Shown here piece by piece: positions 1 through 10,706 of a stretch of DNA of 64,000 nucleotides. The position numbers were made by a program, and so were the translations under genes. This stretch comes from Pascua guehoae. Lineage: Eukaryota; Basidiomycota; Tremellomycetes; Trichosporonales; Trichosporonaceae. Where the stretch lies: positions 529,976 through 593,975 of the forward strand of contig BCJX01000009.1 in NCBI GenBank assembly GCA_001600415.1. Direction: 5' to 3'. Every line of letters begins with the position of its first letter. The first letter of the stretch is position 1. The notes under the pieces are model-generated. The model saw only the letters and a list, made by a program, of their open reading frames with translations, did no database searches and was not told the origin of the DNA.

Positions 1-715
1 CGACGCGCTTGGCACGATCGTCCCAGAGCCTCAACTGGACCTTTTCTCTACACAGCGGGTCGCGTTCAAACTCTGCCACCTGGTCGGCAGTAAACGGCCC
101 GCCCTGGTACTTGAGGCTCGCCTTGGACGCCGACGACAGGGCGTCGAGGTACCCTGCGCGAGTGGCCGTGAGGTAGCGCTTGGCGACGACGTGGGCGCCG
201 ACGAGGACGCAGACCTTGGTGGGGAAGCCGAGGGCGCGGAGGTATGCCTCGCCCACTGCCTCGTGCCTCATTTTGCCCAGCGTCGTGCCGTTGTGGACCA
301 TGGTTGAGGCCTTGGTTGAGGCTGGGAGGAATTGGCCAATGTCGTGCAGGAGCGCGGCGGTGATTGTTGCCGCGTCGGCGCCTGGTGTCAGCCGCGCGCC
401 GGGGCGGGGGGGGGGGGGGAGGTTTCGGCAAGGGGTGTCGGCTCCGTGTCAAATCGTCCACTCACCTTCATCGCGTGCCTGGGCAGCTGCCTGGAGGGCA
501 TGCTCGAGCTGGGAGATCTGCTCGCCGATGTAGTCTGCGTCCCCTTGGCTGAGCTTTAGCGGCGTTCGATCATATTCATGCAGGCTGGGAATATGTTGGC
601 CTGGAGGAGATAACGAGACACTCGAACTCGGGCAGGAACGTCGGACATTCATGCGATGTCCAGAGGAAGCGCAGAGATCGCCGGGAGATGTGGACGGGAT
701 ATGGGAAATAGACAT
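1..715 (-). CDS. HD-domain oxygenase, PhnZ/TmpB-like (partial)
   Basis: Partial at the window edge; the C-terminus lies before base 1. Exon 1 ends at 466 and exon 2 starts at 381, with a clean GTGAGT...CAG intron at 382-465. The joined protein has the HD-type diiron layout: His in LEHAL, His-Asp in LLHDIGQ, His in MRHEAVG, His in GAHVVAKRYL, and an Asp in a late WDD motif. A YIGE motif about seven residues before LEHAL matches the Tyr-x-x-Glu pair that PhnZ-family enzymes use at the substrate pocket. Known members oxidatively cleave alpha-hydroxy-phosphonates to an amino acid plus phosphate. The start is uncertain (ATG at 652, 715 or 730, all in frame). The dioxygenase gene lies just upstream on the same strand, about 120 bp away. 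A specific substrate cannot be read from sequence; a PhnZ-like function is inference supported by the neighbour. Confidence 0.72.
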
Positions 716-833
716 GGTCCGTGGACGCATAACGACATCGAAAGACATGAACTGGGGGCTATGAGACGACAGGACAGCCCACGACCTCCCACCCAAACGC
801 GCAACCACAGTCAGACACCGAGAACAGAGATAA

Positions 834-1967
834 TCACGCCTTTATAATCCCAAACACGCGGTCCACTGTCTCCTCGCGCTTCCTGAGCTCGGCGTCAATC
901 GCCTCCTTGCCGCCCGTCATGGGCGACCCGTACGCGTACGTCAGCGCGCCCTCCGTATAGTCGACACCGGGGACGCGCTCGGCCGAGGGGGGCCACGCCT
1001 TGCGGCGGTGCGCATAGTATGCGTCGTGCTTGTCGCCCTCGGACATGCCGTTGTACGTCGCGTATATTGCCGCGCGCGGGTTGGGCGACGAGTTTGGGCC
1101 CGAGCGGTGGGCGAGGTATGAGCCAAAGACGAGCAGGGCGCCGGCGGGGAGCGGGACGGGGACCCAGGTCTGCGCCGCTTCCCAGGTGGGGGAGATGCAC
1201 TGGTGTCAGTGGGGGTANNNNNNNNNNNNNNNNNNNNNNNNNNNNNNNNNNNNNNNNNNNNNNNNNNNNNNNNNNNNNNNNNNNNNNNNNNNNNNNNNNN
1301 NNNNNNNNNNNNNNNNNNNNNNNNNNNNNNNNNNNNNNNNNNNNNNNNNNNNNNNNNNNNNNNNNNNNNNNNNNNNNNNNNNNNNNNNNNNNNNNNNNNN
1401 NNNNNNNNNNNNNNNNNNNNNNNNNNNNNNNNNNNNNNNNNNNNNNNNNNNNNNNNNNNNNNNNNNNNNNNNNNNNNNNNNNNNNNNNNNNNNNNNNNNN
1501 NNNNNNNNNNNNNNNNNNNNNNNNNNNNNNNNNNNNNNNNNNNNNNNNNNNNNNNNNNNNNNNNNNNNNNNNNNNNNNNNNNNNNNNNNNNNNNNNNNNN
1601 NNNNNNNNNNNNNNNNNNNNNNNNNNNNNNNNNNNNNNNNNNNNNNNNNNNNNNNNNNNNNNNNNNNNNNNNNNNNNNNNNNNNNNNNNNNNNNNNNNNN
1701 NNNNNNNNNNNNNNNNNNNNNNNNNNNNNNNNNNNNNNNNNNNNNNNNNNNNNNNNNNNNNNNNNNNNNNNNNNNNNNNNNNNNNNNNNNNNNNNNNNNN
1801 NNNNNNNNNNNNNNNNNNNNNNNNNNNNNNNNNNNNNNNNNNNNNNNNNNNNNNNNNNNNNNNNNNNNNNNNNNNNNNNNNNNNNNNNNNNNNNNNNNNN
1901 NNNNNNNNNNNNNNNNNNNNNNNNNNNNNNNNNNNNNNNNNNNNNNNNNNNNNNNNNNNNNNNNNNN

Positions 1968-2015
<48 letters not shown>

Positions 2016-2530
2016 GAGGGTGAGGGGGGACGTTGGAGGATAATGGTTGCTATCGATGGGGGGTATGAGGGGATATATAGGACAGCGGTGCGACACAGGG
2101 CAAAGGGGGGCAGGGAGATGTGGTTGTTGGATGACGGCATTGAGATGGGGTATTGAGATGGGGTATCGAGGATGCTCGGATATTGCGTGCGAGGGTATCG
2201 AGAATGGGAGGGTACAGTGAAAGGACATTGAGGGATGGCATTATGACCCTCGAGGCAGCGCCCGCCAAGTCGCAAAGAGACCAAACACAACGTGGCGTAC
2301 TCAATCTACTCACTCTCAGTCCGACAGAGGCCCGTCGTTCCATCCGCCCTCACCTCCTCATACGGCATGTGCTCGCCGGGCCTTGACGGCCAGCCCTTGA
2401 CCTCAGCCGTCCACTGCTGGAGGGCCTTGGTCTCTTCGGGTGAGAGGACGTCGCGGAGGATGAGGAAGCCGTCCTTTTCAAAGGACCCTTGTTGCTCGGG
2501 CGTGAGGGTGTACGGTGTGTCGTGGGACAT
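834..2530 (-). CDS. Phytanoyl-CoA dioxygenase (PhyH) family, PhnY/TmpA-like
   Basis: The start ATG is at 2530. The first exon (MSHDTPYTLTPEQQ, then FEKDGFLILRDVLSPEE, ending LCRTE) has the typical PhyH N-terminus and stops at a GTGAGT donor near 2310. The last exons (about 1190 down to 834) give LLVFGSYLAHRSGPN, a run ending with an Arg, and a tail ending GIIKA. The His-Ser-Asn-Arg spacing fits the distal Fe(II) His and the 2-oxoglutarate-binding Arg of this fold. The middle, including the expected HxD iron ligands, is hidden by the 750-base N gap. Bacterial PhnY and TmpA are of this family and hydroxylate aminophosphonates; the adjacent PhnZ-like gene suggests the same two-step pathway here. 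Other PhyH substrates cannot be excluded. Confidence 0.72.
1218..1967. other. Assembly gap (750 N)
   Basis: Run of 750 undetermined bases inside the PhyH-family gene. It abuts a TG dinucleotide repeat, which probably caused the break. Reading frames running through it are meaningless. Confidence 0.99.
1968..2015. repeat. (TG)n microsatellite
   Basis: About 24 TG units directly flank the assembly gap. They lie in what should be an intron of the PhyH-family gene. Confidence 0.95.
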
Positions 2531-2540
2531 GGTGCTTGGT

Positions 2541-3275
2541 TGAGCGTGGGTAGGCGTGGGGGAGTAGATGAGCGGGGAGAGTTGGAGGGGATGTGAGAGC
2601 GTTAGAGCTTGTTGTGATTCACACCCCGGGACTTGGGGATTATATACCTTTCTCCAGCGCGTCGCTGGCATAATCGACAGCGCCCACGAGCGGAGAGCCG
2701 TTGCCAACGAGCATGATGGGATGCCTTATTCCGCGCTGTCGCTATTAATGAGCGTTGGGACAGAGACGAGCGTTGCCAACGAGCATCGCAGGATGCCCAC
2801 TCTACTACTCTACCTCCCGTGGCTGTCACTATCAGCAGCTCTAGCTCGAGCAGCCCGAGAGGCGAACGGCATGGTTGGCAACGAGTCTCGCAGGATGCCC
2901 ATTCCACGCCCCAGATGCCTTATTCTGGCGACGATATTTGACCTCGGCATGCGCGGCTATCGCCTTTGAGTGGGTTTCAGCGGGCCGAGATTGCAAAGAT
3001 AGGTCTGCCTTATTGTTGAGGCCTTTGGGAGGCGAAAGAGCAGAGGACAAGGGTCGATTCAGGGAGAGGTGAGCTTGGGTGGAGGTGATGTGACGAAAGT
3101 GGCCAGGTCACCGAGGTCGGGGTTTATCTATATCCGTCGCTGCCAAGAGCCGTTGAAGGCGTGAGAGCGAATGGTTGGACAGGCATTACTCTGTGCGGCT
3201 GCATCATCTGTGAGCTGCCTGTGGTAGTGAATCATTGTATCCTTGTTTATACACATTTTATACAGCTCTAGTGGT
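2541..3275. other. Intergenic with a 3-copy dispersed motif
   Basis: No gene seen. It holds three imperfect copies of a motif of about 28 bp, built on GTTGCCAACGAGC followed by GCAGGATGCCCA, at 2697-2726, 2772-2800 and 2873-2904. They lie upstream of the PhyH-family start codon and downstream of the DUF2828 stop. Confidence 0.7.
2697..2904. repeat. Three spaced direct repeats upstream of the PhyH-type gene
   Basis: Copies at 2697-2726, 2772-2800 and 2873-2904 share GTTGCCAACGAGC (third copy GTTGGCAACGAGT) and a GGATGCC core. Spacings are 75 and about 100 bp. They sit 170-370 bp 5' of the start at 2530, so a regulatory role is possible; they may equally be a dispersed repeat. Confidence 0.6.
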
Positions 3276-6069
3276 CTAGTCTACCACCGTCACACCCTCA
3301 AACGGCGGCGCCCCGATAATCTTCATGAGGTGCGCCATCGGGTCGGGCTTTTCCTTCTTGTCCTTCTTCTCCTTTGTCTGCCCCTTGTCGTCGCCCACAG
3401 TCACAGTCTCCATGGACGCAGTGACCTCCTCCCACTCGTCCTTAGCCTTCTCATCCTTCTCCACTTCCTCCTCCTCGTCCTCCTCCTCGTCCTCCTCCTC
3501 TTCGCCCTCACCCATCGCGCGGATAAAGTACTTGAGGAGCGATGCGTTAAAGCCCGACACCAGCGCGGTACCTGGGGTATCGGCACGGACTGGCTTTGCA
3601 CACGAAGCTTGCAGGTCCCAGTACACGAGCTCGGGCATCGGGTACCCTTCCTCCTCAAAGCGGCGGACAATGCCGGCATGCTCAGTCTCGTTGAACGGGG
3701 TGCTACCGTACCCCATCGAGCTGTTAAACTGCATGTCGCTGAAGACAAACACGCGCTTGACCATGTCTTCGGGTGCGAGTTTGGCGCTTTTGGCAGTTCC
3801 GAGAATGGTCTCAAACACCTTGCGGTAGTCGGTCGACATGCCCCAATGGGCATTGCTAAGATTCTGCGCGCGTTCTGCCAGGGGCAGGGTGTTGTCAACG
3901 TGTTCCAGTTTTGGGTCGCTCGAGAACGTAATGAATGCACCGTTCCACGGGGGACGTGCAAGCTCGGTCATCAGGAGCGTGAGGGCGACGCATGGGAAGA
4001 TGGGGGACGGCCGATCCTTGTTAACGGTGGTGGCGTGAATGGTGCCCATCGACCCGGAAACGTCGGCAACGGCAATACAGTTTGCCAGCTCCTTGTCGGA
4101 CGACGAGCGCACAGAGTCGACAAGCGTGTTCCATTGACTGTTCGCCACACGCTGGCGCATCTTTGATCCATGCAGCACTGGCTGTCAGCGAAATTCCTAC
4201 ATTCGAGGCAGGGAATAGGCCCGTCGCTTGTGGGTGGCGAGAGCAGCACTCACCTTGACAGAGGAGTTCATGGGGCATCATCGACGCGCCGGCAATCGTC
4301 TTTGTCCCTGCGGCGACCTTGTCGAGATAGTCGCCAAAGCGCTTCTCGTCGTGCTTCTCAAAGTCGTCCCCGTGGCGCGCCATGGCGCGGGCAGGCACCT
4401 TGGTGTAGTCGATTGTCCACGGGCCCTTGACAAACTTGGTCTCCGGGACAGAGAGCACGGCGCGCAGCGGTGTGAGGACCTCTGCCTGGAAGCGACGACG
4501 GGCACGTTTCGTGTCGTCGTCGGGGAAGAGCTTGGTTGCAAGCGCGGTCGCGAGATACAGCTGCTTGTCCGCCGACTTGCCTGGCGTTGGCGCCCACTTG
4601 CCAGCATACGACATCCCAAAGAGGTATGGAGACGAGCCCTCCTTGCCATAACCGTCGGCGCGGCGCTGCTCCTCGGGCAGGACGATGTACTTGCGGTGCT
4701 GAGCGAGGCGGTCCAGGTCGGCACGAAGGTACTGGATGTACAGGTCGACCACGGCGACATACAGCGCCTGCAGCTTGGTGTCAGACGCCAAGCTTGCCTC
4801 AGTACGCTCCTTGATGACGGCAGCACGTGCTTTGCCTACAATGTTAGTGTCGTATTGATCGGAGAGTCTTCGCATGGCACTTACGAGTGCCGCAGCGGGC
4901 GAGTCGCGCCTGGAACGGCAGCGTGTTCTCCTTGATGGCCTTCTTCCACGGGCTCTGTCCCTTGGCCTTGCGCTTTGATCCAGTCGTAACGTTGTCATCG
5001 TCGTCCTGCTCCTCCTCAGATGCCTCGTCCACCATGGTCTCATCATCGTCGTCGGCCGCAGCTTTCTTAACCTCGTTGATAGCAGCACGACCGATCGCTG
5101 AAAAGCCGTCGTCGCAACGGCCGCGCTTGTTGGCAACCTTCCTCATCGACCGACCCGACGGCGCAAAGAACTCGGCGGCAAAGGCAGGAGCAAGGGCCTG
5201 GTCAATGGCGTTGAGGGTACCCTTGTACTCGGTTGTGAGCTGGCCATTGATCGCAAGCACGAGAATGTCATTCAGGCTAAGTTTGAGTCAGTGTTGAACA
5301 TGTCTTGTAGCTTACTCGTCAAAGCTGCCGTGCGGCCGGGGAGGGTACTCTGGCTCCTCGTTCTCGTCCACCTCGCCGTCGTCTCCGAGCGTCTCGACGC
5401 CATTGTTGGCAGCACGCTCGCGCTCAGCCTTGGCTGCGTCACGCTTCTTGGACCGCTTGCGCTCGCACGTGGGGTCGACCAGCATGTGGAGGCTGCCGTG
5501 GTCAGTATTATAACGCGTCGGTCCCCTGCAGGATACAGTATACAGAGGTGTCACACGTACTTTGCAAGCAGAGTCCGGGGGTGGTTTTCCCACAGCCAAG
5601 CAGCGCATCGGAAGAATCCGTTCTTGAATCCCTTGCCCTCGTGAATCGACCTTGCCTGGAAGACAATCTTGAGCGTCCTGTGCGTCAGGGAGCGTCCCTT
5701 TGGATCTGAAGCGCTGGGGTTAACCGCGATGGGTACTCACGCTACGGGGTCGACCTTCCACGCCTTCTCCAGGAGGGTAAAGGCCTTGTCAGCTTCGACG
5801 CCGGGCGAGAGCTCATGGAAGAGGTCGACGAGCGCCTCGCCCGTAGAGCTGTGTGCTGGGGCGTCATTGGCCGTACGAGCGTCGGGGATGGCGTTGAGGG
5901 CCGAAAGGAAGGGCGCGGTCGGGGCGACGGGAGCAGGCGACGGCGTAGAGACGGGAGCAGCAGGGCCAAGGAGGGCGTCCAGCGCCTGCTCCACCGGCTG
6001 CGCGAGACGCTCGGCGAGGGCAGTCGGAAGGGACCAGTTGGGCCGGTCGGCGACGGCGGCGGTAGCCAT
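3276..6069 (-). CDS. DUF2828 family protein with C-terminal vWA domain
   Basis: Six exons: 6069-5741, 5677-5561, 5492-5316, 5276-4885, 4835-4254 and 4177-3276, giving 832 aa with every phase consistent. The N-terminal half follows the DUF2828 pattern (FHELSPGVEADKAF, FQARSIHEGKGFKNGFF, NLHMLVDPTCERKRSK, then SPWKKAIKENTLPFQARLAR, KYIVLPEEQR and SPYLFGMSYAGKWAPTPGKS). The C-terminus is a von Willebrand A fold with a MIDAS motif DVSGSMG at about 571-577 and FVFSDMQF later. An acidic low-complexity Glu/Asp stretch follows, then a Lys-rich tail. The family occurs in plants and fungi; its biochemical role is not established. Probably cytosolic: no signal peptide or membrane segment is seen. It is transcribed toward the PhyH-type gene. 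Confidence 0.92.
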
Positions 6070-7292
6070 GATGTTGTTTGGGAGGGGTGTTTGGGTGGCA
6101 AAAGCGAGGGAACGGAATCAGGCGAGAGGGGCCAGCTATATATAAGTCTTAGAGGGATGCAAGATGCTCCCAATCGAGTCGACTTTGCGTGTACAAGTGC
6201 AAGTAGACCGAGTTGGAAAAAGCAGACTGTTGAGAAGGGAGTGAGTGACAAGTGACATGACCACCAAAGTCTCTGACGACGGTAGGGGGGGGGGAGGGAG
6301 GGGGCAGGTTCGGTTCCGAGCCAAGCAAGCCCCCTTTTGATTCAGGCACCAGGAACCCGCAGTGCGGGGAATCTTGAAATTGGCTCGTGTTGGGTGGCAA
6401 AATCGCACATTCACCACCCCACTTGTTTTCGATAAAATCCCATCCACCTCGTCAACTGGGGTAAAGCGAGGTACGATGGACCCAACAGCCAATGAGGCAG
6501 TCTCTACGTCGTCATGTGCAGAAAAATCTTGACTCGAACAGACTCTCTCTGCAGGGATTTGCATGTTGAGGTTGCCAACAGCCCTTGAGGCGGTGTCGTA
6601 AGGCGCATCGGTTGGACTTGGATAGGTCCTTGCTTGACTCATGATGTCTCCCACCACCAGTGCAATGGGCATACCAAGCGATATCAATGTCACTCTGCAG
6701 ACTGGATACCGTTGAGCCTCTTGACAATGGTGCGATTTGCCACCCAACACCGGGCTCGTCGTCCAAAGACCTGCTGCGACTCTACGGCTTGACAACATCG
6801 ATCCCAATAAAAGAGTTGGGCGCAACATACCTACAGAATCAATCTCTCCGAATGGATATACATCACACTGAAGATAAACAGCGGCTTATTGAACCTCCGC
6901 CTCCTTTACCCCATGCGTTCTTGGTTGAGAGATGTCGATACCAGTTGATGAACACCTGGTGTGGAGGAGTTGGCAGTTCCTACCTAAACGAGCGAGGGCA
7001 TTGCGAGGGATCATGCCATGGTATCTCTCCAAGTGTTAGTCACGTAACGTGCTGGACTGTCTTCTTTGTGAATGCAGTGACGTTCCCATTGTCCCTGGAC
7101 GGATAACGTGCACACGCATCTGACCCTCTGTGGCTCGAAGGATGGGACTCCATCTGGGCTCTACCGGATCTGTAACAAGAATCGTGGGGTGAGGAGCTCC
7201 TCCCAACTCTGCCGTTGAGGGAATCGCGCATGCCCGCCTCCAGTGATCGAGTCACAACCGGGTCAAAAAGGAGTAACCACCTCTTATTCGTA
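6070..7292. other. Intergenic, no gene recognised
   Basis: The upstream region of the divergently placed DUF2828 gene. Short open frames here have no recognisable domain and no consistent splice structure. Confidence 0.6.
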
Positions 7293-7412
7293 AGGCTGCG
7301 TAGCACACCCGTAACACATTACTTTGAGTTTATTCCCAACCAGTGTGCACGAGGTATCGACCCGTGCTCTTGTATCGACCCAGGCTCTGAGTCTGGATCG
7401 CGCAGTCTTTTT
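7293..7412 (+). ncRNA. Candidate tRNA-like Pol III RNA, unit 1
   Basis: Shortest of three related units. It opens with AGGCTGC followed by GTAGC, has a B-box-like GGTATCGACCC at 7353-7363 inside a GCACG/CGTGC hairpin, then a 3' hairpin at 7377-7399. It closes with GCAGTCT at 7402-7408 running into a T5 tract (7408-7412) and GTCCC. The opening and closing heptamers pair (one G-U). The A-box region is poorer than in units 2 and 3, so this copy may be degenerate. Transcription is inferred only. Confidence 0.4.
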
Positions 7413-7643
7413 GTCCCAGTATTGAGCTTGTGGAGGCCGCAAGGGGTGACATGCTGGGGCTGAGTGCGGTCGGCAAAGTGTGATGGCTATGCTCGCTCTC
7501 TTACCCGAATTGCACTTCACGCTTGCGCATTGTCCAGACCCAACGGCCAACGGTCACCTTCCCAATCGCTCACGTGGCACATTGGGCTCGACTCGATCCA
7601 TTCCCCAGGTCCTCAAGAGGCGCCCACACCCCCTCTTCTCTCT

Positions 7644-7883
7644 AGACTGCGTAGCTTAACGGTAACACTGAACTGTAGGCGCCATTAAGCTGGCCAACGG
7701 AGCTGATGGCGCCGGGGACGGGGTTTCGAGCCTCGTTGGCGCTGGAGGGCAACGCCTATACTTAGAAAGCCTCTTGCTTTCCACTTACGGCGACCCTTGG
7801 TCGTAACCGTCCCTCTGGCGTTCCGCGCCGGACCCCCCCCCCTCGAACCAGGGCCTTTGCCACCTGGTTCGCGCAGTCTTTTT
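7644..7883 (+). ncRNA. Candidate tRNA-like Pol III RNA, unit 2
   Basis: The unit opens with AGACTGC (7644-7650) and closes with GCAGTCT (7873-7879), a perfect 7-bp pairing. An A-box-like TAGCTTAACGGT lies at 7652-7663 and a B-box-like GGTTTCGAGCC at 7722-7732. Before the closing strand is an 8-bp hairpin, GAACCAGG (7845-7852) with CCTGGTTC (7863-7870). A T5 terminator and the conserved GTCCC follow. At about 240 nt it is too long for a tRNA, and no anticodon arm is recognised. A SINE or a stand-alone structured RNA are both possible. Confidence 0.45.
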
Positions 7884-8063
7884 GTCCCGCCTCCAGCAGT
7901 GATGTATAGCAATGCCTAGGTGCAGTACTTGGGCATGACAGCGGTTTACTTGGTTGGGTGCTTCCTAGTTGTTCAGGACCAAGGTACCAGCTGGCCAGCT
8001 ACCCGCCCGCTCACCTGATGCCTCAAGACTCCTCTAGACGACCTTGCTCTCTCCACCCTCTAA

Positions 8064-8264
8064 AGACTGCGTAGCGTAACGGTTAACACACCACTATACG
8101 CGACATCGGCTGGCTTGTGGAGTCGGATGGCGCCAGGGAACGTGGTTTCGAACCGCGCATCCCATCCGCGCATCCCCTCACGCGTTGCAATGCACGCGTC
8201 CTGGTCGGATGATGACCACACTCGATACTAGGGCCACTTGCCCCCTAGCTCGTGCAGTCTTTTT
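8064..8264 (+). ncRNA. Candidate tRNA-like Pol III RNA, unit 3
   Basis: Opens with AGACTGC (8064-8070) and closes with GCAGTCT (8254-8260) plus T5. The A-box TAGCGTAACGGT is at 8072-8083 and the B-box GGTTTCGAACC at 8144-8154. The 3' hairpin CTAGGG (8228-8233) / CCCTAG (8243-8248) has different sequence but the same place as in units 1 and 2. Upstream of the B-box, GGATGGCGCC aligns with GATGGCGCC of unit 2. GTCCC again follows the terminator. Not recognised as any known RNA family. Confidence 0.45.
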
Positions 8265-8943
8265 GTCCCAGTTCGTGCGTGCTGTTATAAAGAGGCGGTT
8301 AGAGGACGTGTGGACTGGCTGACCGGCTGAAGGGTGGGCTGCAGGGCTGTTGCTGCAAGGCTGGTTAGGCGGCTTTGTGCAGGCACGAACGGCAGCACTG
8401 TGTTGACATTAGGACAGGTGCTACCTCGGCCAGCTGGCCAGAGACGATACCTCTCAAGTCACCAGGAATTGGTCAATACAGATTCCCAGGCCACTTTATG
8501 GGCGTAATCTCAAGTACTGTAGTGGAGGAGAGCTAAGACGGAGTGGCCCATCCCACTGTCCCCGCTCAAAGAAGCATCCATGGTCGAAGGACCGTTAGGA
8601 CCGACAGACCGTGGGAGGGTTTCTGCTTCATAGTGCCAAACAGGTTCACCGTCTAGCTCATGGATGCGTTGGTGAATTACACAACAGTGTATCCGTCTAC
8701 AGTCCATGTAGTCGTCTCTGAAATTGTCTTTGCAGTCATTGCATGCAATGTTGTTGTTGCTGTCTAAAGATTTCGGTGGCGAACACTGTGGGGCCCACTC
8801 GAAGCACGTGGCATGGAAGTTGGCCACCCGGAACCAAATTTTGAAAATTGACGTCCCTCGCTGAAGTCACCATTCTCGATGAACGTCTTGGATGGTGGAG
8901 ATTGCCGTGATTCCAGTCTCAACAACATCGGCCATTATCCAAC
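8265..8943. other. Intergenic between tRNA-like units and RPF2
   Basis: No supported gene. A 105-codon minus-strand frame at 8510-8827 contains several Cys residues but no recognisable zinc-finger spacing or splice context. This is presumably the RPF2 promoter region. Confidence 0.55.
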
Positions 8944-10142
8944 ATGTCGATGCTTAGGACAATGTAAGTGGGACCAGAGACAGGCGATGACGACGGTGCT
9001 GACCACAATCTTTGCGTTACTTTGAACCGATTGCGATACCTTCGTCCTCACCTACTTTTCGATCTCGACCTCCCGCGGCCCCACCCCTGTTTGGTTTGGT
9101 TGTCATCTACAGCAAGCCGAAAAACGCACGCGTCAAGCGTGTGCTCGACGAGCGCGAGGCCAAGCTCGTCGAGAACGAAAAGACGTGCATCTTTGTGCGC
9201 GGGAGCAACACGAGCGAGCGCGTGCGCGATGTGATGAAGGATCTCGTGAGTGTAGACAAAGAAGGGAGATGGGGACGGTGGTCGGTCGCTGACACTTTGC
9301 AGTACATGCTGAAGCGCCCGCACGCGATCAACTTTGCCAAGAAGAACTCGTTGCACCCGTTCGAGGACGCGTCGTCGCTCGAGTTTTTCTCTGGCAAGAA
9401 CGACGCGTCGCTGTTCATGACGGGGATGCACTCGAAGAAGCGGCCGCACAACCTGGTCCTGACGCGCATGTTTGACGGGCGCGTGCTGGACCAGCTCGAA
9501 GTGGGTGTGGACGGGTTCCGGGGCATGTCCGAGGTCGAGGGCCCCAAGGCGAGCGTGGGGACGCGGCCGCTCATGGTCTTCCACTCGGACCTGTTTGACA
9601 CGCACCCGACGTACCAGCACCTCAAGTCGTACCTGCTCGACATGTACAATGGGCACCACGAGATGGGCGTCCCGCTCACGGCCCTCGAGTCTGTCATTTC
9701 CGTCACGGCCGGGCCCGTCGACGCCGGTGTCGACCTGGACGCGCCCGGCGCCGCCCTCCCCCGCGTCCATGTGCGCGTCTACACGACCAAACTGCTCGCA
9801 TCCGGCTCGCGCGTCCCCCGCGTCCAGCTCACAGAGATGGGTCCCGCCCTCGACCTCGTCATCCGCCGCCGCGCAGAGCCAGACGCAGAAATGTGGAAGG
9901 CGGCCACCAAGCGCCCCAAGATTGCAAAGAAGGACCTCGACAGCGGACTGGGCAAGAAGCGCAAGAATATCGAAACAGACGACATGGGCGACAAGGTCGG
10001 ACGCATCCACATTGGCAAGCAGGACCTCTCAAAGCTCCAGAGCCGCAAGATGAAGAGTCTCAAGGTCGGCCGCAAGCTTCGCGCCGTCGAGACCGACGCC
10101 GCCCAGGCAGGCAGCGAGGACCAGATGGACCAGGACGACTAG
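8944..10142 (+). CDS. RPF2: Ribosome biogenesis protein RPF2 (Brix domain)
   Basis: Three exons: 8944-8963, 9113-9245 and 9303-10142, 330 aa. The first coding exon is only 20 nt (MSMLRT plus two bases). Splicing restores MLRTIKPKNARVKR, the RPF2 N-terminus. The Brix domain follows: REAKLVEN, LKRPHAINFAKKN, HPFEDASSLEFFSGKND, TRPLMVFHSDLFDTHPTYQ. Near the end are the RPF2-specific MGDKVGRIHIGKQDLSKLQ and RKMKSLKVG. RPF2 works with RRS1 in the nucleolus to bring 5S RNP into pre-60S particles. An in-frame second ATG at 8950 is the alternative start. A Lys-rich stretch near 300 is probably a nuclear localisation signal. Intron 1 (149 bp) is longer than most here. Confidence 0.95.
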
Positions 10143-10619
10143 TTTGTTGTACCATAGCGAGGTGGACACGGGCGCGTGGCCTAGCCACCTGCATGCACAC
10201 TTTTATAGATACTACTGGTTTGGGGGTTTGGGGGGCGGTGGGATTTTTCGGAGGTCGGGAGGGGATCTACGGGGGGGCGGGGGGCAGTTGTTGGGTAGGT
10301 GTTGGATATGGTTGGGGGTAAGGCGCGGGCAGGCTTCTGGCGCGTTGTCGTCTTCGACATCGTTTCGTCCACATTGACGTTTCCGTCTACCTCAACGCTG
10401 ATGCTGCTGCCTGACACTGGCCTTGCTGTCTGACACTGGCTTTGCTGCCTGGCACTTGCCTTGCTGCCCCGCACTCGCCGACAACTGCCCACTGTGCACT
10501 TTGGTTGGAACACGGACGACCAAGTCGCCGCCAACAATTCACCGCCGCTCAGCCTCGGCATGAACGACTGGGCCCCGCGGCCCACCCGGCATGCACACAC
10601 CGGCAGAGGCCACCATCGT
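10143..10619. other. Intergenic 3' of RPF2
   Basis: G-rich 3' flank of RPF2, then a short run of related CTTGCTGYCTGACACTGG-like repeats at about 10398-10466. No gene seen. Confidence 0.6.
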
Positions 10620-10706
10620 GGGCGTGTAGCTCAGTTGGTAGAGCGCGTCATTAGCAAGTGACTTGCCTAATTGACGAGGTCTTTGGTTCGATTCCTAACC
10701 CGTCCA
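10620..10706 (+). tRNA. tRNA-Ala(AGC), 14-nt intron
   Basis: The cloverleaf starts GGGCGTG and ends CCCGTCC plus discriminator A. G3:U70, the alanine identity pair, is present. The D-arm is GCTCAGTTGGTAGAGC and the B-box GGTTCGATTCC. The anticodon stem is CGTCA (10646-10650) / TGACG (10672-10676). The loop reads TT-AGC-A, then the intron 10657-10670, then T38. The intron ends CTAA, which pairs with TTAG of the anticodon loop. A T5 terminator lies just downstream. The T-stem has a T:T mismatch shared by all eight copies. Confidence 0.92.

Noticed and set aside
941..2290. Long frames running through the assembly gap
   Set aside because: The 750 N translate as X, so the apparent length is artificial.
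7293..8264. The tRNA-like units as ordinary tRNA genes with introns
   Set aside because: At 120-240 nt, with no anticodon arm and the B-box far from the closing stem, they cannot fold as normal tRNAs.
8510..8827. A 105-codon Cys-containing frame upstream of RPF2
   Set aside because: The Cys spacing fits no zinc-binding family, there are no introns to test, and it lies in the expected RPF2 promoter.
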